The notes beneath the pieces were generated by a model, which was given only the letters and a program-made list of their open reading frames with translations, was not told the DNA's origin and made no database searches. From the NCBI RefSeq assembly GCF_024701975.1, contig NZ_JANLNM010000007.1:338024-372258 (forward strand): a stretch of DNA of 34,235 nt, in the 5' to 3' direction. Shown here in pieces: positions 7,734 through 15,126 of this stretch. Position numbers and translations under genes: made by a program. Numbering within the stretch: the stretch's first letter is position 1; each line of letters begins with the position of its first letter. This DNA comes from Variovorax sp. ZS18.2.2 (GTDB lineage: Bacteria > Pseudomonadota > Gammaproteobacteria > Burkholderiales > Burkholderiaceae_C).

Positions 7734-9185
7734 ATGACCGACGTTTTCATGTTCATCGACGGCGAGCACCGTTCTGCTTCGGGCGGCGCCACCTTCGAGC
7801 GCCGCAACCCGCTGGACGGCGGCGTTGCCACCCGCGCGCCCTCGGGCACGCCGGCCGATGCCGTCGCGGCGGTAGAGGCGGCACAGCGCGCCTTCGCCAC
7901 CTGGTCGCAGACCGGCCCCGGCGAGCGCCGCGCGCTGCTGCAGAAAGCGGCGCATGCCATCGAGGCACGCGCCGATGCCTTCATCCAGGCCATGGCGCGC
8001 GAGACCGGCGCGTCGGCCCAGTGGGCGGGCTTCAACGTGCACCTCGCGGCCGGCCTGCTCACCGAGGCCGCGTCGCTCACCACGCAGATCAGCGGCGAAG
8101 TGATTCCATCGGACGTTCCCGGCAGCCTCGCCATGGGCGTGCGGCAAGCAGCGGGCGTGGTGCTCGGTATCGCGCCGTGGAATGCGCCGGTGATCCTCGC
8201 CACGCGCGCCATCGCCACGCCGCTCGCCTGCGGCAACACCGTGGTGCTCAAGGGCTCGGAGCTGTGCCCCAAGACGCACGCGCTCATCATCGAAGCGCTG
8301 AACGAAGCCGGCCTGCCGAAGGGCGTCGTCAACTTCGTGACCAATGCGCCCGCCGATGCTGGCGCCGTGGTCGAAGCCATGGTTGCGCACCCCGCAGTGC
8401 GCCGCATCAACTTCACGGGCTCCACGCGCGTGGGCCGGCTCATCGCCCAGACCTGCGCCAAATACCTGAAGCCCGCCGTGCTCGAACTCGGCGGCAAGGC
8501 GCCGCTGGTGGTGCTGGACGATGCCGACATCGACGCCGCGGTGAACGGCGCGATCTTCGGCGCGTTCGCCAACTCCGGGCAGATCTGCATGTCGACCGAG
8601 CGCATCGTGGTGGACAACGCCATTGCCGATGAATTCGTCGCGAAGTTCGCCGCGCGTGCGCAAAGCCTGCCGCTCGGCGACCCGCGCGAAGGCCCTGTCG
8701 TGCTGGGTTCGGTGGTGGACATGAGCACGGTCGCGCGCTGCAACGCGCTGATCGACGACGCGCTCGCCAAGGGCGCGAAGCTGGTCTGCGGCGGCAAGGC
8801 GACCAGCACGCTGATGCCCGCGACGGTGCTCGACCATGTGACCGCGGCCATGGAGATCTACCGTGAGGAGTCCTTTGGCCCGGTGAAGGCGGTGGTGCGC
8901 GTGAACGGTGTGGAAGAAGCCGTCGCCACCGCGAACGACAACGAGTTCGGCCTGTCGTCCGCCGTGTTCGGTCGCGACGTGGCGCGCGCGTGGAACGTGG
9001 CGCGCCGCATCGAGGCCGGCATCTGCCATGTCAACGGCCCGACCGTGCACGACGAAGCGCAGATGCCTTTCGGCGGTGTCAAGTCATCGGGCTACGGTCG
9101 CTTCGGCGGCAGGGCCGGTGTCGAGGCCTTCACCGAACTGCGCTGGCTCACGGTGCAGACGACGCCGCGGCACTACCCGTTCTGA
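7734..9185 (+). CDS. NAD(P)-dependent aldehyde dehydrogenase (vanillin/benzaldehyde/salicylaldehyde dehydrogenase-like)
   Basis: 483 residues, with AAGGACAC before the ATG. The cofactor-binding segment VVLGIAPWNAPVILATRAIA and the lysine in NTVVLKGSE are typical. The catalytic pair is E251 in LELGGKAPLVVL and C285 in NSGQICMSTERI; the active-site ending reads HVNGPTVHDEAQMPFGGVKS followed by SGYGRFGG. HVNGPTVHDEAQMPFGG is characteristic of the Vdh/NahF branch, which oxidises aromatic aldehydes to acids. It is cytosolic and 33 bases behind livF, so it is probably co-transcribed with the importer. The inferred task is to oxidise an aldehyde that is imported or formed from the imported compound. 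The exact substrate is open. Confidence 0.9.
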   Translation: MTDVFMFIDGEHRSASGGATFERRNPLDGGVATRAPSGTPADAVAAVEAAQRAFATWSQTGPGERRALLQKAAHAIEARADAFIQAMARETGASAQWAGFNVHLAAGLLTEAASLTTQISGEVIPSDVPGSLAMGVRQAAGVVLGIAPWNAPVILATRAIATPLACGNTVVLKGSELCPKTHALIIEALNEAGLPKGVVNFVTNAPADAGAVVEAMVAHPAVRRINFTGSTRVGRLIAQTCAKYLKPAVLELGGKAPLVVLDDADIDAAVNGAIFGAFANSGQICMSTERIVVDNAIADEFVAKFAARAQSLPLGDPREGPVVLGSVVDMSTVARCNALIDDALAKGAKLVCGGKATSTLMPATVLDHVTAAMEIYREESFGPVKAVVRVNGVEEAVATANDNEFGLSSAVFGRDVARAWNVARRIEAGICHVNGPTVHDEAQMPFGGVKSSGYGRFGGRAGVEAFTELRWLTVQTTPRHYPF

Positions 9186-9199
9186 GTCGCGGCCTCGGG

Positions 9200-9535
9200 C
9201 TACGACCGACCGGATTCTTCCGGCGCGGTGGTCGCGGGAATCCACATCACCAGGGGGCGGAGCCAGCGCGGGCGCCAGCTCAGCGTGAACGTCACGACCA
9301 GCGCCGAGCCGGCGAGCGTCATGAACCAGACCAGCGAAGCCATCGAGACATGGTCCGCGCCAAGGCACAGCACGAGCGACCCGAGCACGCAGGCCGCCCC
9401 GAGGATGCGCAGGAGCCGGACCATGCGCGGAGCGCACTGCGCATCGGTGCGCACCTGCTCCCAGTGCACATCCATCGACAGCGCGAGAAGGCCGGCACCG
9501 GCAACGCTTGCGACCATGGCGGCGAGCAGAAGCAT
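9200..9535 (-). CDS. DUF3325 family small membrane protein
   Basis: 111 residues if started at ATG 9535, four bases after the PepSY gene stop; longer starts would overlap that gene. Three hydrophobic segments are visible: MLLLAAMVASVAGAGLLALS, RILGAACVLGSLVLCLG and ASLVWFMTLAGSALVVTF, separated by a basic loop. The motif WEQV near residue 24 and the ending WRPRWLRPLVMW fit DUF3325, a family nearly always found behind PepSY-associated membrane proteins and siderophore receptors. Its function is not known; it probably acts with the PepSY protein in the inner membrane. It converges with the aldehyde dehydrogenase gene, leaving 14 bases between the two stops. Confidence 0.8.
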   Translation of the reverse strand: MLLLAAMVASVAGAGLLALSMDVHWEQVRTDAQCAPRMVRLLRILGAACVLGSLVLCLGADHVSMASLVWFMTLAGSALVVTFTLSWRPRWLRPLVMWIPATTAPEESGRS

Positions 9536-9539
9536 GGCG

Positions 9540-11219
9540 TCAGGCACGGGCGGCCGAGGTGTGGGTGCCGGGCGCGAGTCGCGCGGAGGCGGCCGTCGCC
9601 GCTTCGGCACGGCGCTTGAGCATGCGCGCTGCCACCACGGCCAGCGCGGCGCTCGCGATGAGGGAAAGATCGACGCCCGCCACCGGCCAGTAGCCGGTGC
9701 CGAGGGTGCGAAGCAGATGGTCGCCCGTGGTGACCCAGTTGAGCAGCACGGCCGCCACGGCCAGCACGGCGGCGGCCCAGCATTGCTCGGCCCAGGCGGG
9801 CGACAGGCGGCCTTCGGCGGTGGGCGCGGTGCGCCAGATGCCGTGGGCGAAGGCCAGCAGCCAGGCGCCCAGGAAGACGCCCTTCTCCCAGCCGCCGCGC
9901 AGCGGCAGGCTGTCGGGCAGCAGGCGATTGGCCACGAGCATGGCGAAGGTCGCGACCAGGAGGCCGGTCACGGTGGCGACCGCGCAGGCATCCACCCAGC
10001 GCGCGCCGCTCACGCCCTGCTTGGCATGCTGGCGCTTACGCTTTTCCACGAAGAAGATGAAGCCGGTGGCGATGCACGCGCAGCCCGACAGCCCGCCGAG
10101 CACGTACAGCCAGCGCAGCAGCCAGTGCTCGAAATGCTGCAGGTGCAGGCCGGTCAGGAAGTCCACGATGCCGGCCACGACCGTCGGCGGCGGGTCTTCG
10201 CGGATCAACTCGCCCGTGGACCCCTTGAAATGGATGCCTTCGCCGGTGAGGGTGACGCGATCGCTGCCCGCGCGATAGACGCTCACGTAGGCATTGGCAT
10301 CGTTCACATGCTGCACCACGAGCATGCCGACCTCGCCCGCCGCGTCGCGGGCGGCCCAGCGTCGCTTGGCCTCGGCCACCATCGCATCCACCGACGCCAG
10401 CGTGCCGGGAACGCCGGCGCGGTCATGCGGCAGCCCGGTCTTCTGCGCGTCGAGTTTCTCGTGCAGCTCGTGCAGCGGCTCCAGCTGGGTGTGCGTGACC
10501 GGGAAGTAGACCCCCGCGAAAACCACCAGGCCCGACAGCGCGAAGATGAAGTGGAAGGGCAGCGCCACCACGCCCGTCAGGTTGTGAAGGTCGAGCACGC
10601 TGCGCTGCGTGTGCTTGGCCGGACGGAAGGTGAACAGCTCGCGGAAGATCTTGCGGTGCATCACCACGCCGCTCACCAGCGCGACCAGCATCACGAGTGC
10701 CGCGAGGCCGACGATCCAGGTGCCCAGGTTCATCCAGTCGAGGTGCAGGCTGTAGTGCAGCGGGTAGAAGAACTCGCTGCCGAGCTTGAGCCGGTCTTCG
10801 GGCAGCGCCTTGCCGACGCGCGGGTCGATGGTCCGCTGGCCGAACACGCCGTCTTCAGGATCCTTCGCGTTGGGCAGCGTGAAGTTCGCATACAGGCTCA
10901 GCACCGGATCGCGATGGGTGGTGTAGGCGGTCCACTGCTTGGGGCTGAAGCTCTGGGCCATCGGCCCGTTCACGCGGCTGCGCGCCTCGTCGATGCTCTG
11001 CGCGGTGGGCTTGATGTCCTGGAAGATGGGCAGCAGCATGCGATCGAACGACGGCATCGGCTGCGGATCGAAACGGGTCTCGGGGATCGCCCAGCGATCG
11101 ATCTCGCGGTCGAACACCGACAGCGAGCCGAAGAAGAAGACGACCATCAGAACGAAGCCCAGCGTCAGGCCGAACCAGGTGTGCAGCCAGGCCATGGACA
11201 GCCGGAAGTTCTGAAACAC
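9540..11219 (-). CDS. PepSY-associated transmembrane (PepSY_TM) protein, iron-uptake type
   Basis: 559 residues from a GTG start with TAGGAG seven bases before it. The order is an N-terminal membrane segment (WLHTWFGLTLGFVLMVVFFF), a periplasmic part with a PepSY-like module, two membrane segments (WIVGLAALVMLVALVSGVVM, then FHFIFALSGLVVFAGVYF), a second periplasmic stretch, a further segment (YVLGGLSGCACIATGFIFF) and four more at the C-terminus. Histidines sit next to the membrane (SMAWLHTWFG, LDLHNLTGVVALPFHF), which suits proposals that these proteins reduce ferric siderophores or pass electrons via haem, unproven here. It lies between DUF3649 and DUF3325, the usual three-gene set near TonB-dependent siderophore receptors. 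No receptor gene is present in the window. Confidence 0.85.
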   Translation of the reverse strand: MFQNFRLSMAWLHTWFGLTLGFVLMVVFFFGSLSVFDREIDRWAIPETRFDPQPMPSFDRMLLPIFQDIKPTAQSIDEARSRVNGPMAQSFSPKQWTAYTTHRDPVLSLYANFTLPNAKDPEDGVFGQRTIDPRVGKALPEDRLKLGSEFFYPLHYSLHLDWMNLGTWIVGLAALVMLVALVSGVVMHRKIFRELFTFRPAKHTQRSVLDLHNLTGVVALPFHFIFALSGLVVFAGVYFPVTHTQLEPLHELHEKLDAQKTGLPHDRAGVPGTLASVDAMVAEAKRRWAARDAAGEVGMLVVQHVNDANAYVSVYRAGSDRVTLTGEGIHFKGSTGELIREDPPPTVVAGIVDFLTGLHLQHFEHWLLRWLYVLGGLSGCACIATGFIFFVEKRKRQHAKQGVSGARWVDACAVATVTGLLVATFAMLVANRLLPDSLPLRGGWEKGVFLGAWLLAFAHGIWRTAPTAEGRLSPAWAEQCWAAAVLAVAAVLLNWVTTGDHLLRTLGTGYWPVAGVDLSLIASAALAVVAARMLKRRAEAATAASARLAPGTHTSAARA

Positions 11220-11243
11220 GGGAAAGCTCCTAGGGGAAAAGGG

Positions 11244-11540
11244 TCAGAGCAGGGCCAGCTGCACCAGCGAGGCCGCACCCGTCATGACGAGGCCGCCTCC
11301 CAGCAGCACGAGCCACACGCGCGCGATGCTGCCCGCGGCAAAGGCCCAGAGGAATGCGACCAGGAATACGAGGAAGGCCAGCATGCTGCTGAGCGACTCG
11401 GCATCATGAAACGGCATGCCCGCACTGAACAACAGGCCGACGCCCAGGGCGATGAACCCCCAGCAGAAGACGTAGCCACCCAGCACGCCGGCAGCGATGC
11501 GGGAGACGACGTGGACGGCGGATGCAGCGCTACGGGCCAT
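11244..11540 (-). CDS. DUF3649 family small membrane protein
   Basis: 98 residues starting MARSAASAVHVVSRIAAGVL, with three hydrophobic segments (GGYVFCWGFIALGVGLLF, MLAFLVFLVAFLWAFAAG and VWLVLLGGGLVMTGAASLV). The segment GGYVFCWGF and the FHDAESLSSMLAFLVFL region are what I associate with DUF3649. It is the first gene of the three-gene membrane unit and lies 24 bases ahead of the PepSY gene. A Fur-box-like palindrome is 35 bases upstream. The function of the family is unknown; the association with iron or siderophore uptake is by genome context. Confidence 0.8.
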   Translation of the reverse strand: MARSAASAVHVVSRIAAGVLGGYVFCWGFIALGVGLLFSAGMPFHDAESLSSMLAFLVFLVAFLWAFAAGSIARVWLVLLGGGLVMTGAASLVQLALL

Positions 11541-11574
11541 GGCTTGGGTCGGACGGATGGGAGAGTTGAGTCAG

Positions 11575-11591
11575 ATGCGAATTGCTCGCAT
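11575..11591. promoter_or_regulatory. Candidate Fur box before the DUF3649-PepSY-DUF3325 unit
   Basis: ATGCGA-ATTGC-TCGCAT is a perfect 6-bp inverted repeat around a 5-base centre, extended by A/T on the right. It fits the TGnGAAT-n-AnTCnCA pattern of proteobacterial ferric uptake regulator sites in part (TG, GAAT, TC and CA all match). It lies 35 bases before the ATG of the first gene, a normal promoter distance, and the three genes belong to families usually repressed by iron. The palindrome is seen; binding by Fur is inference. Confidence 0.45.
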
Positions 11592-11649
11592 TATCCCCGA
11601 GGCGCCCGGCCATCCGCCCGAACAACCCTATGCCCCGTCGCGAGACGGT

Positions 11650-12279
11650 CTACCCCGCGAGGAAATCCGGCTGGCGAAACTTCTTCTCCAGGAACTGCCC
11701 GTTGGCCACCAGCGCGGCCGCATCGCTGGAAGCCACGTTCGCCACGATCTCGCGCAGCTTGCCGTCGAGCAGCCCCAGCTGTTCGCCCAGCAGCTGCCGC
11801 GCGGTCTTGCCGTCCTTCACCGCATGGGTGATGCGGAACGCGGGCGGCAGCGCCACGTAGTTGGCCAGCGTCTCTGGCAGGTAGCGCAGCACGGTCTCGC
11901 GCACGGTGAAGAGGTCATCGCCATTCGAACGCGCGCTCACCAGGCGGGGCAGCACCTCGCCGACCGAGCCGCGCACGCTGTCCAGGCTCTTGCGCATGTC
12001 TTCGGTGAGGTGCGGCTGCGCCTGCGCGACCACGCGGTCCAGGCGCTCCAGCGTCTGCTCCACGCTCAGCGTGTCCTCGATGCGGCGCTCGAGTTCGGGC
12101 GCCTTGCGGCCCAGCAGACAGCCCGCGACATACAGGCCGGCGGTGATCCACAGCCACCCCCGGTCGATGACGCCCGCGAACAGCAGCGCCGGCCCCAGCA
12201 GTGCCAGCGCGCAGCCCAGGATGTTGGCGTTGCCGTAGAGAAACAGCAGCGCCCGCAGTTTGAGCGAACGCTCCGGCAT
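11650..12279 (-). CDS. XpaC-like membrane protein of a TelA operon
   Basis: 209 residues; the ATG overlaps the stop of the VWA gene by one base (TGATG). Two membrane segments lie at the N-terminus (about 10-38 and 42-57: LGCALALLGPALLFAGVI and WLWITAGLYVAGCLLG), followed by a long soluble helical part. The stretch DDLFTVRETVLRYLPETLAN near residue 121 and the helices before it resemble the C-terminal part of XpaC-type proteins, which in Bacillus are encoded next to a TelA-like protein. I infer the relation from that pattern together with the TelA gene two places upstream; identity is low. It is the last gene of a four-gene operon and would sit in the inner membrane with its helical domain in the cytosol. 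Confidence 0.6.
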   Translation of the reverse strand: MPERSLKLRALLFLYGNANILGCALALLGPALLFAGVIDRGWLWITAGLYVAGCLLGRKAPELERRIEDTLSVEQTLERLDRVVAQAQPHLTEDMRKSLDSVRGSVGEVLPRLVSARSNGDDLFTVRETVLRYLPETLANYVALPPAFRITHAVKDGKTARQLLGEQLGLLDGKLREIVANVASSDAAALVANGQFLEKKFRQPDFLAG

Positions 12280-13865
12280 CACTGGTAGCCCCGGATTTCC
12301 TTGAACACCTGGCCGAGCTGGAGCTTGCGGCCATCGAACTCGCGGCCACCCGAGAGCTGCGCGATCTCCTGCATCTCCGACGCATTGGCCTCGCCGAACA
12401 GGATCGGGAAGATGCGCGCCGGCAGCCCGCTCGCGTAGCGGTCGCGGAACTCGTGCACCTTCAGGCCCGCGTTGTTCTCGCCGTCGGTCAAAAGCACGAT
12501 GCTCACGAAGCGGTCGGGCTCGCGCTGCTGCTCCTTGCGCGCGAGGTCCTCGGCGGCGGCGAGCGCGGAGTAGATCGCGGTGCCGCCGTCGGCCACCATT
12601 GCATCGGCCAGGCGACGCAGTTCGGTGCGGGCCGCGTCGATGCCATCGCCTTCGAAGCGCACCCAAACAGGCGGCGACACCTGGCTCGCGAAGGTGATCA
12701 GCACCACGCGCTCGCGGCTCTGGAAGGCGCTGTAGCGCGCGCTCGCGGTGGTGGCCGCGTCGGCACCCGAGAGCAGCTTGAGCGCCTCGCGCATCGAGGC
12801 CAGGCGCTTGCCCTGCATCGAGCCGCTGAGGTCGAGCACGAAGATCGAGGTGGCGGGCTTGCGCCACTGCGACTGGTAGGTGCCGAGCACCGCGTCGATC
12901 ACTTCCAGCCGGTTGGGAAAACCCAGCTCGGCCACGGCGGTGGTGGGCAGTTCCTTCGATGCGGCCACCTCGGGGTTGGCTGGGCGGAGGAACGCGGCGG
13001 ACAACGCATCGCGCTGGAACGGCGCGGCCTTCAGCGTGGCCACCAGCTGCGTGTAGGCCTCGCGCTTGCCGGCGTTCAGCAGCATCAGCGGGTAGTCGGC
13101 CGAGATCATGCCGTCGCGCGGGTAGATCAGCGCGAGCTGGTCGGCCGCGGGCAGCTTCTCGTTGGCGCGCAGGATCACGGCCTCGTAGTTCACCATCGCA
13201 TCGATGGCGGACGGGTCGTTGATGTACGCCTCGGCCAGCCAGCCCGAACTGCCCGCGGTGAGCTTCTGGCCGGAGAGGAAGGCCTTGAGCGTCTTCTCGT
13301 CCACGTCCTGCGCGCCGAGGTCTTCGGTCTTACCGGCCAGCGCCGAGGCCACCGCGAAGAGCGCGCTCATGCCGGTGTTGGAACTGGTGGCGTTGGTCAT
13401 GCCGTAGCGCAGTTGCCCGGCGCCCGCGGCCTTGGCGATTTCGGCCCAGCCGGGCGGGCGCTTGTTCCAGCCCAATTGCGCGGCCTTGGCCTTCTTCACC
13501 CCGAGCGCGATGCGCGAGTAGAAGAGCTTGTCGCGTGCGAGCGGCTTGGCCTGCAGCGCGAGCGCCGGATAGGCGCCGTTGGGCGGCAGGATCGCGTCGA
13601 AGCGTTCGCCGGCGTTGATGCGCTCGACGATATCGAGCGTGCCCGCATACGAGAGCTTCACCTCCACGCCCGCCGCTTTCGCGGCATCGACGATGGGGCC
13701 TTCGAGGTCCTTCAGCTCCGAGCCCGCGAGGATGGTGAAGGCGGCATCCGGAATGGCAGCCGGCGTGCTCTTCGCGGCCTGCGAATCGTCGTCGCCGCAA
13801 GCCGCGAGGCTCATGGCCACCGCAACGATGGCCAGCAGCCAACGCCAACGAATCCGCAGGCTCAC
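12279..13865 (-). CDS. Lipoprotein fusing a periplasmic-binding fold with a von Willebrand factor A domain
   Basis: 528 residues from a GTG that overlaps the TelA stop as GTGA. A lipoprotein signal ends in LAAC with C23. Residues about 40-320 look like an extracellular solute-binding protein (FTILAGSELKDLEGPIVDAA, ERFDAILPPNGAYP, then YGMTNATSSNTGMSAL, which is like the ligand loop of SBP_bac_11 proteins). Residues 338-525 are a VWA domain with an intact metal-dependent adhesion site: D345-L-S347-G-S349 in FVLDLSGSM, T429 in DGGTAIYSAL and D461 in LLTDGENN. It would be anchored to the membrane and face the periplasm, binding a ligand or partner and presenting a Mg-dependent protein contact. 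The task is unknown. The combination occurs repeatedly beside TelA genes as far as I recall. Confidence 0.88.
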   Translation of the reverse strand: MSLRIRWRWLLAIVAVAMSLAACGDDDSQAAKSTPAAIPDAAFTILAGSELKDLEGPIVDAAKAAGVEVKLSYAGTLDIVERINAGERFDAILPPNGAYPALALQAKPLARDKLFYSRIALGVKKAKAAQLGWNKRPPGWAEIAKAAGAGQLRYGMTNATSSNTGMSALFAVASALAGKTEDLGAQDVDEKTLKAFLSGQKLTAGSSGWLAEAYINDPSAIDAMVNYEAVILRANEKLPAADQLALIYPRDGMISADYPLMLLNAGKREAYTQLVATLKAAPFQRDALSAAFLRPANPEVAASKELPTTAVAELGFPNRLEVIDAVLGTYQSQWRKPATSIFVLDLSGSMQGKRLASMREALKLLSGADAATTASARYSAFQSRERVVLITFASQVSPPVWVRFEGDGIDAARTELRRLADAMVADGGTAIYSALAAAEDLARKEQQREPDRFVSIVLLTDGENNAGLKVHEFRDRYASGLPARIFPILFGEANASEMQEIAQLSGGREFDGRKLQLGQVFKEIRGYQ

Positions 13866-15106
13866 AGCGCGACCTCGCCGCGCGGCGACTGCAGTACTTC
13901 GGTGGTTTCCTGGCGGCGCACGCGGTCCAGGTAGGTGCGGCTCCTGGCGACTTCGTCGGTCAGCGTGTCCACCGTGGTCTGCATGGAATCGAGTGCCTTG
14001 CTCTTGAAGTCGGCGATGGTGTCCATCGTCTGGTAGATGTTGGCGAAGGCCTGCTGCAGCTTGGCGATCTCGATGGTGCTCGAGGCGGCCTGCTGGTGGA
14101 TGGCGCTGCTCTGGTCGCGCAGCATCTCGCTGGTGCTGGCGATCAGGTTGCCGGTGGTGGCGTTGAGCGCGGTGATCTGGTCGAGCACCAGCTTCTGGTT
14201 GGACAGCGCCTGCGCCACAATCACCGCGGTGCGCAGCGCGGCGACCGTGGTGGTGGTCGCGCGGTCGACGCCCTTCATCAGCTCCAGGTTGTTCTTGCGG
14301 ATCATGTCCAGCGCGAGGTAGCCCTGGATGTTCACCGCGAGCTGCGTGAGCAGGTCGGTCACCTTCTGGCGCGAATAGAACAGCATTTCTTCGCGCACCA
14401 CGCGGGCCTTTTCGGGGTCGCTCGCATCGAGTTCGCGCGCCTTGGCGTCGAGCTGGCCGTCCAGCGCCTTGCCGATGTGCACGTATTTCTCGAGCCGCTC
14501 CATCAGTGTCCAGAGGTTGACCTTTTCCTGCTCGATGGCGGTGTTGTCGCGCAGCAGTTCGTCCTTGCCGCGCTTGAGCGATTCGATGATCGCGTTCAGG
14601 TGCGTCTGCGACGACTGGTAGCGCTCGAAGTACGCGACCAGCTTGTTGCCCAGCGGAATGAGGCCCAGCAGCTTGCGCGCGGAGAACAGGTCGCCCTGTT
14701 TCGATGGGTCGAGGTCTTCCACCTGGTGGCGCAGGTCGATGAGCGACTGGCCGATCTGCGCGCCCTTGTCGAACAGGCCATTGCGCAGCGATCCCACGGG
14801 CCGCTCGAGCATGCGGTTCGAAACCGAGGCCGAGGCCTCGATGTCCTTGTTGCCCATCGAGTGGATGCGCTCCACCGCTTCCTTGAACTGCGGATGCTGG
14901 CTGTCGTGCGCGGTGATGTCGTCGATGAAGCGCGCCACCTGCGCGTCGAGCTCGGCCACGTCCTCGGGCTTCAGGCGCACCTTGCCGCTGGCCGATTCCA
15001 CCGGCACCGGCACGACGGCGGCGGGCGGCTCCAGCGTGAAGGCCTGCGGGGGTTGGAGATCGATCGGCGCAGGCGCCGTGGTGGTTGCGGTGACGGGCGC
15101 GTTCAT
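13862..15106 (-). CDS. TelA family protein (toxic anion resistance, PF05816)
   Basis: 414 residues from ATG 15106, preferred because AAGGAA lies nine bases upstream. An in-frame ATG at 15127 overlaps the upstream stop as TAATG and would add seven residues. After a Pro/Ala-rich N-terminus (about 1-40) the protein is almost entirely helical. The core includes IDDITAHDSQHPQFKEAVER, GNKLVAYFERYQSSQTHLNA then IIESLKRGKDELLRDN, which is the TelA consensus, and later helices rich in Gln and Thr that suggest coiled coils. TelA was named for tellurite resistance, but many relatives act in other stresses such as antibiotic or envelope damage and their mechanism is unknown. Cytosolic, second gene of the operon. 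Confidence 0.9.
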   Translation of the reverse strand: MNAPVTATTTAPAPIDLQPPQAFTLEPPAAVVPVPVESASGKVRLKPEDVAELDAQVARFIDDITAHDSQHPQFKEAVERIHSMGNKDIEASASVSNRMLERPVGSLRNGLFDKGAQIGQSLIDLRHQVEDLDPSKQGDLFSARKLLGLIPLGNKLVAYFERYQSSQTHLNAIIESLKRGKDELLRDNTAIEQEKVNLWTLMERLEKYVHIGKALDGQLDAKARELDASDPEKARVVREEMLFYSRQKVTDLLTQLAVNIQGYLALDMIRKNNLELMKGVDRATTTTVAALRTAVIVAQALSNQKLVLDQITALNATTGNLIASTSEMLRDQSSAIHQQAASSTIEIAKLQQAFANIYQTMDTIADFKSKALDSMQTTVDTLTDEVARSRTYLDRVRRQETTEVLQSPRGEVAL

Positions 15107-15126
15107 TGGAAGTGTTCCTTGGTTCA

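Noticed and set aside
6987..9050. A 687-codon minus-strand frame opposite livF and the aldehyde dehydrogenase gene
   Set aside because: Antisense to two certain genes, low complexity, no start signal.
9228..11831. An 867-codon plus-strand frame opposite the PepSY and DUF genes
   Set aside because: Its composition (many His, Gln, Arg and Gly) is that of an antisense shadow of membrane proteins; no recognisable motif.
12453..13934. A 493-codon plus-strand frame opposite the SBP-VWA gene
   Set aside because: Shadow of a gene with complete signal peptide, metal site and overlaps to its neighbours.
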